Below, piece by piece: positions 36,070 to 48,080 of a stretch of 64,000 nucleotides of DNA. The stretch is from Protula sp. h YS-2021 (Eukaryota > Annelida > Polychaeta > Sabellida > Serpulidae): positions 107,285,692-107,349,691 of the forward strand of contig OX457024.1 of assembly GCA_949752745.1 (NCBI GenBank). Reading direction: 5' to 3'. The position numbers were made by a program, and so were the translations under genes. Within the stretch, counting starts at the first letter, position 1. The number at the start of each line of letters is the position of its first letter. The notes under the pieces were generated by a model. The model searched no databases. It was not told the DNA's origin and saw only the letters and a list, made by a program, of their open reading frames with translations.

Positions 36070-36973
36070 CTGAAACACAAACTCCCTAATTATCTGATGA
36101 TGGTCAGGACGTAAACAACACGGAGCAACAGAGTGAAAGGCTTAGCAACGGCTCTTCGCTGTGTGTCAGGCATTGAGTAGATCACCTATTTTTTATTGAG
36201 TTACGCTACATTTACACTGCTTTATAGACGATAGCAGAATATCATCAATTATATACACATAGTAGCTCTATATGTTTTCGTACTGTTAAACAACTGCCAA
36301 TGTCTGCCGCGTGGGTCACGTGACACTGGTTGTACCGTCAAACCTATCGCATGCTGTTACTTTTGCAACATGCCCGAGTATCTTGGTTCTTGACCGGAAT
36401 ACCAAATAAATAGCCAACAACTGCAAAATTTCAAGCTTTGTCTATTCATGTGACATGCAGGAGACTGACGTATGTGGGCACGTCGGATCAATGTCGGAAT
36501 TTGGTTAATTGTGAAATGCGTTATGACGCATTCAGTTGAAATTTCATGGTAAATTATATAAAGCTAATGGTCAAATGTTGGCCAACAGTGGTAGATCTGT
36601 GGGGCGAACAGCATTCTTCGCGTTTTGAATGAGCCCGCATTTAACAAGTGAACACTTGATTGCCAAAAACAAGATGGGCAAATTCAATTCATGGTCAGAA
36701 CAATTGGTTGAGTTTTGAATTGCTGACAACAGGGAAATAACTGCAATAGTCGAAAAGTAAAATCACAACCATTGAACTCTATTGATTATTGTTTGTAAGT
36801 GAAACACAACAGCAATTGAACAAGCTCGTTTCAAACTGTCACACTTGGAATCTTTAAAATATATAAAAAATTTAGTCACTTTATTATGTCAACGAAATTT
36901 TTATTGACTTTGTGAAGTCACTGATTTGACAGATGACACTGTAGGGAATTCGGTTTACCATATATACATACAT

Positions 36974-37013
<40 letters not shown>

Positions 37014-40000
37014 TATATATAGTAAACCGGCTTGAAAAAAATGATATGAAAGCATCAGTGCATATAAACCCTTTCTCGGCTGGAGCGGGTTTTGAACTCC
37101 GACCACGTTATTGTTAGCCCTGCGCCCTCTTCTCAGCCACAACGGCCTCGACAATTTTCCACTGTTAATGAAGCCTGAAGGAGTACATTGTGAATTTTCT
37201 GCAATTTCACCGTTTTTGGCCAATGTTGGTAAAATCCCCAGACAAAATGGAAGCCTGGTGCAGGAGCTTGAGGGGAACATTCCTGTGCCAATTTCAACGT
37301 AATCGGACTAGATTTATAGGAACAGTAGCACTTTTTGTGTTTTCCTAAATTTGGCCAATATTTTGTTCAATTTTAGCCAAATCGAGCCCCCCCCCCCCCC
37401 CCCCCCAAAAAAAAAAAAATAAATAAATAAATAAATAAATAAATAAAACAAAAAACAAAAAAACAAAAAAACAAAAACAAAAAACAAAAAAAAAACAAAC
37501 AAACGCACGCTGTGTAGTGGATTACCCAGAGAATATTTATGGCATAATTCAAAACAATCGGACCAGAAATGTGTGAAGAGTAGCATTTTGAAAAAAAAAA
37601 TGATTACACACGCATATACATAACGGACGACGGATGCCCCACAAGAAACGAGTAGAGACCATCAATAAGAGATAGCTGGGCTAAAAGGACAGATTTTAAA
37701 ACGTGGTTATTTTCAATAGTCGCGATGACTTAACCCTACAATGTTTTGGACATCGATTATAATATGTCCGTCATTTGTAGACCCGTGTACAAGCCGAGGC
37801 GGACGACCATTGCACAAACGTGACATGGGTGCATCATTGTTTTTGGCGTTTTCAGTAGTGAGTGAGTGAGCGCGTGAGTGAGTGAATGAGTGAGTGAATG
37901 ACTGAGCATACCGGGGGGTTTCGGGGTGATGATCCGCGTCTGCGCGTCCGCCTGCCAGCCCCGCGCTGTCGCCGCTGTCAACAAGATGAGAACAACAAAT
38001 GCCCAGGGACACTGCGACCAGCTCTTACAACGACTAAAAATCTCGTACTCTCAAATCTCTGTCAGTGAAACTCTCCACTTGGTGAACCATCTCGAACTGG
38101 CCAACATGTTTTTTTTTTTTTTTTTTTTTTTTTTGTTGTTGTTGTTGTTTTTTTTTTTTTTCTTTCTTTTTTTTACAGTTTCAAAGTGGCTTTAACCAAA
38201 GTTTAGCACACACCATTGTAATAGGAGTACTAGTTCATTATATAGAGTTTTTACTGTAAAAACTAAAAATTAATTTGCTTTTAACAAACGAAGAACGAAA
38301 AAAAAAACTACAATATACGTATTAACGACCCACTCAGTTTCTGTTTTTTTTTAAAATAAATTCTTGCAGATATAGATTTCACATCCGTAAAACTGGTGTA
38401 TATATAAAAGCGAAAAGGCTACTCGCACATCGGCAACCTACCATCAACGGCTTGTGGCACGGGCATCCCGAGAAAAGCAGCCAAGTCGTCGGCACTGATA
38501 GATGAGTATGCCTGCCCTACCAGGTCAAAGGCGCGAGTACGCGTGCACTCTGAAAATAACACCCATCGTTATACCGAAGACAAATACCCAGGCTTTGAAT
38601 TTTTTGTTGCATTATTTTGGTTTGTTCAGCTACTTATTAAATGAAATAGCTTTTATTACACTGAATCTGTTTCAAAGACTACCATACTGTTTAACATGTC
38701 GAATTAACCACCATCAGTTTCACTTATGGCTGATATATAACATAATAATTTTGGGTCCTTCAGTGAAATTATTCAGTTGGATACTGTTGATTGCAGCACT
38801 TTTTTTCTAACTCGAGGATTCTCTTTTAACAGAGATGTGTGGGTTTGCCCACCGCATCCTTTCACCTCTTTTCTGAAATGACTCTGCCCCCCTCGAAAGC
38901 AATACCTTGAACAAAAACGCGTTTTTTTTCAGAACACAAGCAAAATTGAAACTGCCACACTACGGCCTCTCCCCATGCCATCCCCCCCCCCCCCCCCCAC
39001 CTCTATGAAATCACCTGTGACTTGACAAAGGCAAGAAGGCTCGTTACCTAAGAGCGCCGCCGGGATGGGTTTGACTCGGACAGGAAGGCTCGTTACCTAG
39101 CAGCGAAATGACGATGGGTTTGATTGGCTGGGACAGGAACGCTTGTTACCTAGCAGGGAGGCGAGGCCGGGTTTGATTGGTTCGGACAGGAAGGCTGGTT
39201 ACCTAGCAGCGAGGTGAGGATGGGTTTGATTGGCTCGGACCACTCCTTGTCTAGCGCCTGGTACACGGCCGGTAGGTCGCGCTGCCATAGCTTCTGCCCA
39301 ACCTCCCAGATCTGGCCCAATTCCGCTGTGGACTGAAACACGTACAGCGATGACACGGATACACGTGACGAGGACAGACAGAACGACATGGAAACACGTA
39401 CAGCGATGACACGGATACACGTGACGAGGACACAGACAGAACGACATGGAAACACGTACAGCGATGACACGGATACACGTGACGAGGACACAGACAGAAC
39501 GACATGGAAACACGTACAGCGATGACACGGATACACGTGACGAGGACACAGACAGAACGACATGGAAACACGTACAGCGATGACACGGATACACGTAACG
39601 AGGACACAGACAGAACGACATGGAAACACGCACAACGACAGCGACGGGAAACACATAACAATGACGCGGAAATGCGTAAGAAACAACGAAAACAACAGCA
39701 ATGACGTAGAAGCACGCCGATGGTTTGCGGAAACATAATGGCGCGGAAACAGGCAAAAGAAACGACACGGAAACACACACAGTATTGACGCGGTCACGTT
39801 ACGTAGCAACAGTGGGCATGGCAACGGTAATCATTTTAGCTGGGCGCGTCTTGTGCAATTTTGGTGAGAAAAAAATCAAAGAAGCATGTCCAAGGACATG
39901 ACCCAGCCGAGCTACTAAACAAGGAAACGGAGAAAAACCCTGAAACGATTACTGTTAGGCCAAAAAATGAAGAACTTTGTTTCTGAACGTAACTTTTTCA

Positions 40001-43000
40001 AAATTTTAATACGTTTGAAAACCAATCGAAATGTGGCGATTCGTTTTTTTTTAATTGCACGGACTTAAACGTTCTTTATGAAGACATTTTCACAAACATA
40101 AAAGTAGGCTGGGTAATAGTGGTCGATGATAAGCTGGTAACACGCTTTGAAGTTTCTCCCAAAGACCATTTAACAGTAGGGGAATGCTCCATGGTTCCGT
40201 TGACAACTTGTTGAAAAACAAACGGAAGGTAATTCCCGCATTTTATTTCAAACAGGGCAGGCCATTAGTACAATTATTCAAAATTTTGAAACAAATGCCG
40301 ATTCAGGCAAATATTAAAAGGAGAAAGAAGACTATGGATAAATACATGCAACATCAACATTAAAATAAGCATGTCCAAGGACATGACCCAGCCGAGTTAC
40401 CAAACAAGGAAAGAGAAAAACTCTAAAACGAATACTGTAAGGCCAAAAAATGAAGTATGTAAAATGCATTTAATTCGAATTTAGAAGCTACCCGAAAAGG
40501 GATGCTGGAGAGGTTGGGTTTTGACGGTTCACGTATTTACCGACATTTACACAATTTTACAAAATTTTTTAAATTCCACCATTTCGGCATTTCTTGTGAT
40601 TTGCGAAAAAAAGTCCAGGTGGAGAAGCACCTAATAAACTTTCGATTAAAATCATATAACTCTTTGAAAAACAGTGAGAGAAATGAATGGTTTGACAACT
40701 CAGTTATTTACTACCATTTATTCCAGTTTTTGCCAAACTTCAAAGTTCCGCCATTTCGGCAGTTTTGGGCGAACCGCGAAAAAATAGCCTGGCAGGCGAA
40801 CCCCTGGGGAACATTCCTGCGTAATATCAAAACGATTTTAGCAAAAATGTAGGAGGAGTAGCATTTTAAAGAAAGAGTTTATCATACGCACATACATTCA
40901 AGCCCCCTATAGTGATACACCTAACCCAGTCCGACAAAGTCGGTTGGATTAAAAATAGAACATTTGCATTTTTTTGTTTCAATCACAAAAACAGGCAATA
41001 AGACTGCTTCCATACTGTCAGGAGTTTCCTTTCCCCGGTCCTTCACATCATTAAAATACCCCTTCTCCCCCCCACCCCCTCCCCCTCACTTCACACCCCC
41101 TCCCGTCAAATCGTAATTTCTTGATATTTTTTATATTTATGTTCCCACACGCCGCCGACTGTGGGACGACACAGAGTCCAAAGCTGCGCATGACGTCACT
41201 TACATTTTTCGTCGCTGGCGGGATTCGCTTCCATAAGTACTTGGCATTATTTCTGGAACAAAACAAAGATAAACAGTAACAAGTCGGAGCTACACTAAAA
41301 CAGTCTTAAAAGCCATGGCTTTTCACCCGTACACACACAACAACCATGACATTTCACCCGTACACACACATCCATAGCATTTCACCCATACACTCAACAA
41401 CCATGGCATTTCATGCCCACATTTTAAACACTAAATTTTAGACAAATAAAGCGACTCACAAGCAGTGGAATATTGTGAGGTGTTGTAAAGGATCGGACAC
41501 AGCACATCCACAGACGTACGTACGGACAGCCGACATCGTCCTCCCGCCCTGACGATCGGCTCACACCCTTGATGGGACACAGCACATCCACAGACGTACG
41601 TACGGACGGTCGACATGGTCCTCCCGCCCTGACGATCGGCTCACACCCTTGATGGGACACAGCACATCCACAGACGTACGTACGGACGGTCGACATCGTC
41701 CTCCCGCCCTGACGATCGGCTCACACCCTTGATGGGACAAAGCACATCCACAGACGTACGTACGGACAGCCGACATCGCCCTCCCGCCCTGACGATCGGC
41801 TCACACCCTTGATGGCATACAGCACATCCACAGACGTACGTACAGACACCCGACATCGTCCTCCCACCCTGACGATCGGCTCACACCCTTGATGGGACAC
41901 AGCACATCCACAGACGTACGTACGGACGGTCGACATCGCCCTCCCGCCCTGACGATCGGCTCACACCCTTGATGGACAAAGCACACCCACAGACGTACGT
42001 ACGGACAGCCGACATCGTCCTCCAACCCTGACGGTCGGCTCACACTCTTGATGGGACACAGCACATCCACAGACGTACCTACGGACAGCCGACATCGTCC
42101 TCCCGCCCTGACGATCGGCTCACACCCTTGATGGCATACAGCACATCCACAGACGTACGTACGGACAGCCGACATCGCCCTCCCGCCCTGACGACCGGCT
42201 CACACCCTTGATGGGACACAGCACATCCACAGACGTACGTACGAACAGCGGAAACTGTACTCCCGCCCTGACTTTGTCATGGGACCTTGTTATGGGCAAC
42301 ATAGTCTCACTATTTGACACCAAGTCTTCAGGGTTCGCGCTGGGTTCTCAGGAAAGTGAGTCAAAAAAAAAAAGGAAAGTGTGACTCAGTTTGGTCCAGA
42401 AAGACTCGGTGTGTTCCGAAAAAGTGAGTCATTTCGTAAAAAATGCCCAAAAGTGGACAAAAACCCCGCCAACGCGAACCCTGCAACTGATACATTTCAC
42501 GGAACAACCCAACATGATTTTCCATACAGCCATTCCTTGAATCTTATCATTTTATACACATGTGCATTTTAATGCACAGACACATATTTTCAATTCGTAA
42601 AGACGAAGTCCATGTATATGCTGCCTCAAATCGGTTCTGCTTGTATCCTGAGCACAAAATCTGTTACATGGTCCCCAAAGCGGCAGAGCTGTGTAAGAAC
42701 AGGTCAAAAACACGCCCAAATGTTGCCAGAAAGAGGACAATTCAAAATTCCCGTTACTATTACTGGTACTATTTATAAATCACTGCCATTCATGCACGGG
42801 GCTGTGACGTCACAAACAGGAGGGGAGGGGGGCAGCTTTAGACGGCCCTTCACAAAAGCATTATTATTTTTTAATTTATCGGTTTATATTTTATTAGTTA
42901 ATTTATTTGTTGATTTGTTTTGTTTATTTATGTTTTTACAGCCGCCGGGCTGAGCTGGCAGCGATTGGTGAATGATATCGCAATCTGTAAAAACGTTCCG

Positions 43001-45127
43001 GCAGATAAGGACAATTTCTGAAAGTAGAACGGTAGATAACTCGCATTACATGAAAGTAGAACGGTAGATAACTCGCATTACATGAAAGTAGAGCGGTAAA
43101 TGATGCGCGCATTGCATGAAAGTAGAGCAGTAAAAGACGCGCGCATTGCATGAAGGTAGAGCAGTAAATGACGCGCGCATTGCATGAAGGTAGAGCAGTA
43201 AATGACGCGCGCATTGCATGAAGGTAGAGCAGTAAATGACGCGCGCATTGCATGAAGGTAGAGCAGTAATGACGCGCGCATTGCATGCCTTGAACTATGG
43301 TATAACTCTAAGGGCACATACGAGTGACTCACACTTTTGATTCCCTCCCTCGGCCCCCTATATAATTTTGCGTGGGTTAATCTGCCGCTTTCCCCATAAA
43401 CTTGCACCGGCATGCCATTGAGTCTAAAAATACACACTTTTTCAGAGAGACTGAAAATCAAACCTAACCTTATTTTTCATTGTCTGTCGTTAAATATGAT
43501 CTACAACAGTTCATTTTATCGGTTATTTATTAACCAATAATGAGCTGGACGAGGGTGGTAGGTTGAAGTGGATCTTGTTTTAACTAGCTCTTTAAACGCC
43601 CAAGGACGCTTCCGGGAAACATGAACTTGTTTCCGCAAAAATACGTGCACAAGGAAGTAAAAAAACTACTTGGGGTATAACTGGAAATTTAACCGGTTTT
43701 CTCAGTAACATTTATCAGCAGGGTTCGTAGCGAAAATTGAGTTTCAGATTCAAGACTTTTCAAAGACAGCTGAGACTTTTTTCAAGACAGTTTTAAGCTT
43801 TTTTCAAGACTTTTTGGAAGCTTTTAGAAATAGTTTTACACGTTTTATTGATTTATTTTACGAATTTAAAGACCATAGTGATACATTGCATATCTAATAT
43901 TTACTTTTTTAGCACAACACCACTCTGATTTTCCACAATATCTATCATAAAAATTTTTTTTACCGTTGCAGTTTCAAGAAGGAGCGAAAAAATATAAAGT
44001 ATACACAAATTTCATATACATATTTCACATCATATTTGATTTCCCAATTCAAGACTTTTTAAGACTTTTTTTTTCCAAAATTCAAGACAATTCCAGGTAC
44101 CTTGAGACGATTTGGCAGATTCTTTACTTTTCAAGAATGCTACGAACCCCGATTATCAGGCAAGGGGTGGGGGCGAGTGTGGGAACAACAGAAAAGTGTG
44201 GGGACGGTGGGAACAACAGAAAAGCTGACGGGCGGCACTGAGCTCACTGGACCTGTGGATGACGGGGAAGGGAGGGGGAGCGGGGAGCGGGGGCGAGGAA
44301 GGGGTCCACAGTGCGGGCGGAGAGAGTTTATCACACAGAAAAAAAATCCGAGGCCCTGAAATTTTGCAGATAACAGATTGATGGTTAGATATAATTTAGC
44401 AGTTGAACAGCAAAGAAACAATGGCAGCCACACTACAATCCCCGCAGGTGACACCACCTCTCAGTGAACAAACTCTAAATATGGAGCACTGTGTTCCTAT
44501 AATTTCTAGTATTCTTGTTTTTAGTGAACACTATTAAACAGTGATTACTTCATCTAATCCGGAGGTTCTTTACTTTTACACCTCAGGCACAGATCAACCT
44601 GTGGCCAAACAATGACTTAAAAGAGATCGAGGTCTTTATTTGTGTTCAATGGCCGGGAAAGCGACACTTTTGGCAAGTGACGTCACAGGTTTAGAAAAAA
44701 ATACAACCAAAGGCCATTTTACATTAGTCGGCATGGGGGTGGGTGAGAAGCAGGTGTTACTCACGAGTCGTTTTACAGAAGACGGCATGGAGATGGGTGG
44801 GGAGGGGGGGAGGGGGTACTCACGCAGGTCGTTTTACATCAGACGGCGTGAGGGTGGGGGAGAGGGAGGGGGTACTCACACAGGTCGTTTTACATCAGAC
44901 GGCGTGGGGGAGTGGGAGGGGGAGAGGGTACTCACACAGGTCGTTTTACATCACACGGCGTGAGGGAGGGGGAGGGGGAGGGAGTACTCACGCAGGTTGT
45001 TTTGCAGAAGACGGCATGGGATGGGTGAGGGGAGAGGGGGATATGCAAAATGTACTCACAGGTCGTTTTGCAGAAGATAGACGGCGAGAAGTTGACTGCA
45101 CACTGCTGGTGTTGCGCCACCTGCCGA
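35990..45127 (-). CDS. COPS8: COP9 signalosome subunit 8 (COPS8), 6 exons found, N-terminus missing
   Basis: Minus-strand exons 45127-45060, 41252-41204, 39332-39203, 38549-38442, 37974-37912 and 36069-35990 join in matching phase (498 nt, 165 residues) with GT-AG introns. In order they read [92 protein letters not shown] and [19 protein letters not shown]. Each aligns by eye with human CSN8 (209 aa). CSN8 is the small PCI-type subunit of the COP9 signalosome, the nuclear/cytosolic complex that removes NEDD8 from cullins. About 29 N-terminal residues are missing. About 17 residues before IPNE are also absent: either an exon I failed to find or a shorter protein, since the phases fit a direct join. 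Two exons carry boundary-copying minisatellites. Confidence 0.93.
36070..36970. other. COPS8 intron, no further exon found
   Basis: I searched both this stretch and up to 37,900 for a short exon resembling the ALDVSFNKFIPL segment of CSN8 and saw none. Confidence 0.45.
36975..37023. repeat. (TA)n microsatellite
   Basis: Alternating TA for about 30 bases, then interrupted TATATA to 37,021. Confidence 0.9.
37030..37145 (-). mobile_element. tRNA-like SINE head
   Basis: The minus strand reads GGCCGTTGTGGCTGAGAAGA, GGGCGCAGG (A box like) and GGAGTTCAAAACCC (B box like), followed by a short tail that reaches the TA microsatellite. Too degenerate to be a working tRNA. Confidence 0.5.
37380..37500. 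repeat. C-run plus (AAAT)n and (AAAAAC)n tracts
   Basis: About 20 C, then A-run, then AAAT repeats (37,420-37,447), then AAAAAC-type repeats. Confidence 0.9.
37912..37974 (-). CDS. COPS8: COPS8 exon (GWQAD segment)
   Basis: Acceptor TTGTTGACAG and donor GTATGC. Encodes [20 protein letters not shown], the winged-helix end of the PCI domain. A GAGT microsatellite begins a few bases past the donor (37,857-37,907). Confidence 0.92.
38442..38549 (-). CDS. COPS8: COPS8 exon (AYSSI segment)
   Basis: Acceptor TTATTTTCAG and donor GTAGGT. Encodes [35 protein letters not shown]; core of the PCI domain. Confidence 0.94.
39027..39202 (-). repeat. COPS8: Tandem copies of the COPS8 exon donor boundary
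   Basis: Starting right after the exon at 39203-39332, three more copies (period about 46-57 bases) repeat the exon's 3' end plus donor. On the minus strand each reads AATCAAACCC...CTGCTAG then GTAACNAGC. The three copies translate near [24 protein letters not shown] and a more decayed one. Confidence 0.85.
39203..39332 (-). CDS. COPS8: COPS8 exon (WQRDLPAVY segment)
   Basis: Acceptor GTGTTTCAG and donor GTAACC. Encodes [43 protein letters not shown]. Minisatellites touch both of its edges. Confidence 0.94.
39337..39650 (-). repeat. 58-bp minisatellite touching the COPS8 exon acceptor
   Basis: Five units beginning GACGAGGACACAGACAGAAC, period 58. The unit segment that reads ACGTGTTTCCATG on the minus strand is replaced by ACGTGTTTCAG at the true acceptor, so the last unit runs into the splice site. 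Plus and minus ORFs across it are artefacts. Confidence 0.9.
39884..40010 (-). mobile_element. 'ACCCAGCCGA' element, end fragment
   Basis: CATGTCCAAGGACATG then ACCCAGCCGAGC and AACAAGGAAACGGAG; fragment only. COPS8 intron. Confidence 0.75.
40368..40950 (-). mobile_element. 'ACCCAGCCGA' element, near complete
   Basis: Minus-strand copy: right palindrome CATGTCCAAGGACATG at 40370 with ACCCAGCCGAGTTACC, left hairpin AACCCAGTCCGACAAAGTCG near 40,923. The interior contains the 'ATTTCGGC' and 'GTAGGAGGAGTAGCATTTTA' blocks shared by the family. The 116-codon ORF across it is not protein-like. Confidence 0.85.
41204..41252 (-). CDS. COPS8: COPS8 exon (YLWKRIPPA segment)
   Basis: A 49-nt exon with acceptor TTTTGTTCCAG and donor GTAAGT. 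Encodes [16 protein letters not shown]. Confidence 0.93.
41509..42265. repeat. 80-bp minisatellite, about 9.5 units
   Basis: Units read CACATCCACAGACGTACGTA, CGGACAGCCGACATCGTCCT, CCCGCCCTGACGATCGGCTC, ACACCCTTGATGGGACACAG. Overlapping minus ORFs with [17 protein letters not shown] repeats come from it. Lies in the COPS8 intron. Confidence 0.95.
42329..42483. mobile_element. MITE with CAGGGTTCGCG ends
   Basis: CAGGGTTCGCG at 42329-42339 faces CGCGAACCCTG at 42473-42483. Confidence 0.75.
43020..43290. repeat. 32-36-bp minisatellite, 8 units
   Basis: Units of the form GAAGGTAGAGCAGTAAATGA, CGCGCGCATTGCAT, with an earlier 32-bp variant. Confidence 0.95.
43721..44149. mobile_element. MITE with GGGTTCGTAGC ends
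   Basis: GGGTTCGTAGC at 43721-43731 faces GCTACGAACCC at 44139-44149. Several TTCAAGACTTTT repeats inside. Confidence 0.75.
44750..45059 (-). repeat. COPS8: Tandem copies of the first recognised COPS8 exon's donor boundary
   Basis: Five units downstream of the exon (period about 55-65). On the minus strand each reads GCCGTCTG/TTCTGCAAAACGACC-like exon sequence, then a GTGAGTAC donor, then G-rich filler. The three middle copies and the nearest one have two extra bases before GTGAGT compared with the true donor. Confidence 0.85.
45060..45127 (-). CDS. COPS8: COPS8 first recognised exon
   Basis: Acceptor TATGTTTTAG and donor GTGAGT. Encodes [20 protein letters not shown] then ND plus two bases. 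An upstream coding exon ending in phase 0 is required. A weak candidate is minus-strand sequence around 45,400-45,270 with YWEIRRLVNNCNT, but its donor is poor. Confidence 0.88.
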
Positions 45128-45269
45128 CTAAAACATAAACCAAACAATGACTACGGTATCGGGTCAAAACGAGACATACATGTCGAAGAAAATAAAAACG
45201 TGTTGGGCTCTCAATTCCATTAAACTCCTGACGACAGCACGATTTCAGGTCAAGCCCTCGACCCACTCC

Positions 45270-46080
45270 TGCCTCCTGTGTGGCTGTCGTAGGGGGGTGG
45301 AGGTGGGGGGGAGGCGGGCGGGGGGTGTTGCAGTTGTTGACCAGGCGACGTATTTCCCAGTACTGCTCGTCGGGGAGGATGGTTGCCGTTTTAGCCGCTT
45401 TTACACTAAATACACATGGCCTGATCCGAAGCCAAATAATGTCTAACTTTACCTGCTTTCCAGCAGGATAGATAAACTGCCCCCATGCACTGATAAAAGA
45501 ACCCACCCCCACCTCTCTCCCGCCCTACCCCCTCTCTCCCGCCCCACCCCCCTCCTCCACCCCTAATAAAGAATCTCCATCAAATGACCTTGACTATTTG
45601 AATGACTTTACGGGCTGTTTGACAGTTCTCTTCTATTTGAGATAAAAGAACAGGCCAGCCGAGCCGGGTATTGTGAAACAACCCCTGGTTTATAACTTAT
45701 GTCTACAAAAGACTTCCAATGCAACTTGGTGAGCTTTCACTGAATGCATGACATACAACTGAAATATAAATATGTATTGGGACCCGTATTTACAGGCATA
45801 ACTCACTACCCTGTCATCGTTAACTTGGATATCAAGTCACAAACAGAATTGCGACCAAGTTGTGAATACCAAACCATAGATTTTGTCTCCCCCCCCCCCC
45901 CATTTTTTTGTTTTGTTTTGCAGTCTCGTGTTTACATGGAAGCGATGTGAATGCATGTAATGATCAAATATTAACTTCAAAAATAGCAGAACCTTTGCTC
46001 CCGCGCTCTTTCTTTCTCTCCTTCCTTTTTGTGCTTGGCCATGCATTTCCGAGGCACATAACTCCACAGACACGGTGATT
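45270..46080. other. Between COPS8 and the CXorf38-like gene
   Basis: Probably holds the missing COPS8 first exon(s). G- and C-rich patches at 45,290-45,330 and 45,500-45,560. No confident exon. Confidence 0.4.
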
Positions 46081-46790
46081 ATAAGGTGCTCAGTGGACAG
46101 ATGTCAGCCTGCCCGAGACAGCCGATGTGGGCCTACATGTGACAGCCGATGTGAGCCTACACGTGTGACAGCAGATGTGTGAGCCTACACGTGTGACAGC
46201 CGATGTCAGCCTACACACGTGACAGCCGATGTGACCTTACATGTGTGACAGCGTATGTGAGTCTACAGGTGTGACAGCCGATGTGAGCCTACACGTGTGA
46301 CAGGCGATGCCAGCCTACCTGTGATAGCCGATGTGACAGCCGATGTGAGCCTATTCATGACAGACAACGTGCGGTTGTAGTGTTCCCAGCAACAGGATAG
46401 ATTAGGCTACACATCACATCATATGCTAACGCACATGCTTTCGCAATTGTTTTCAAATGACAGTGCGCAGCTTACATCTGATAGCGGATATTAGGCTACA
46501 TTTGACAGTGAACATGAGAGCCGATGACTGGCTAAACTTCATAATATATATGTTGGTCTACATGTGACAGCCGATACTAGTCTACACTCGACAGTGTCAA
46601 TCAGTCCATATCTGTGATAGCCGATACTAGCCTACACTTGACAGTGTCAATCAGTTTATATCTATGATAGCCGATACTAGTCTACACTTGACAGTGTCAA
46701 TCAGTTTATATGTGATAGCCGATACCAGCCTACACTTGACAGTGTCAATCAGTTTATATCTTTGATAGCCGATACTATCCTGCACTCGGT
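46080..46790. repeat. Two minisatellites sharing a GACAGCCGATG(T/C) motif
   Basis: 46,080-46,370: about ten ~27-bp units GTGACAGCCGATGTGAGCCT, ACACGT. 46,550-46,790: about five ~48-bp units GATAGCCGATACTAGCCTAC, ACTTGACAGTGTCAATCAGT, TTATATCT. They lie just upstream of the CXorf38-like start codon. Confidence 0.9.
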
Positions 46791-46954
46791 CGTATTAATT
46801 AGCATAAACTTGACTCTACATATAATTTATGTAAACAACGATGCTTGTCTATATTTGTGAGTTGTTAATACCTAAATGTGGCAGCCGATAGTCGTTAATA
46901 TATGAGCGTTGTGGATACACAGCCGACAAACAGACAGACTGAACAAGTGGCATC

Positions 46955-47335
46955 ATGGCGGTCTTCAGGAGCAATTCGGTGAAGGACCGTTTCAAAGACC
47001 GCGCCTACATGAACTGGCAGAGGGCGTGCCAGTCACTCGTCATCCTCAAGGAGTCGCTCGACGACTTCATCGAGGATCAGGCCACAGAGCTGCACCGCTA
47101 CATGCGGGCTTGGTCGGGCGGGTGGGAGCTGCCCGTGTGCCAGGAGAACCACGACGCCTCGGATATCCGGCGCATAGGGTTCGGGCGGGACATGCGCTGG
47201 GGCATGCGGCCTGAGTGCGCCGCGTGTGAGTGGTGGATTGACCACATCTTAAGGCTTCACGAGAATACACACAATATACACTGGAGTAACTGCAACATCC
47301 AGGACTGGCCCGGGTCGTCATGGCAGGTTGCCAAG
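46955..47335 (+). CDS. CXorf38-like exon 1
   Basis: ATG in CATCATGGCG; donor AAG then GTAACC. GC-rich coding, clearly unlike the flanks. Confidence 0.88.
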
Positions 47336-48003
47336 GTAACCACTTTTGTCTTTATGCTGAACAGTCTGTTTATAGAAATTCTGATTCTTATACATGTAGA
47401 CACGCTCATTTAAGTGCGTTTAAAACTTAGATTTTTTTACATTTTCGTAAATAAAAACAAATTCTATTTAGATCGAGGTCTCAACTGGTGCCCGCTAAAT
47501 ATGACTGCAGTCCGCTTGGACTCGACCATTTTTTCCGATCCCAGTTAATTAGTTTCACTTTTTTTTCATGCAGTGTGACAACTCATAATTCCCATATCTG
47601 TTGTTCTAAAGGCTTTCATGAACAAGTTGCCCGCCAAAGACCGACGCAACCGCGCGTGCGACTTTGACGTCAACCCGATGCTCCACCTCCTCGTCAACTG
47701 CCGGTTCTTCCACAAGGGCGCCGGGGAGTGGGGCTTCCGCATCGGGCTCCAGTCCTTCGTCGTCGTCGTCGTGCAGAAGGTGCGCGCTCCACTTCCGGCT
47801 CATGTGATCACGTGTGATCACGTGTGCTCACTCGCCATGTTGAGAAAACGTCCAATGGTGGTTTACGAGATTCAGCATCGAGATTCAGCTCCGAGATATT
47901 GCCATTTTTTTCTTCTCAAACAATTCTTTCTGTTTCCGTGTTTCAAGTGAAACCTCCTCATCTCCAATTAATGTAATAGATCATAATGTTTTCACAAATA
48001 CGA

Positions 48004-48080
<77 letters not shown>

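Noticed and set aside
39150..39824. 224-codon minus ORF
   Set aside because: It fuses the 58-bp minisatellite translation to the true COPS8 exon 39203-39332; only the exon is real.
41424..42323. Regular 80-bp repeats considered as a CRISPR-like array
   Set aside because: Units are repeated end to end with no unique spacers and the genome is eukaryotic; this is an intronic minisatellite.
44640..45138. Gly/Arg-rich plus ORFs across 44.6-45.1 kb
   Set aside because: Antisense to the COPS8 exon and its donor-copy minisatellite.
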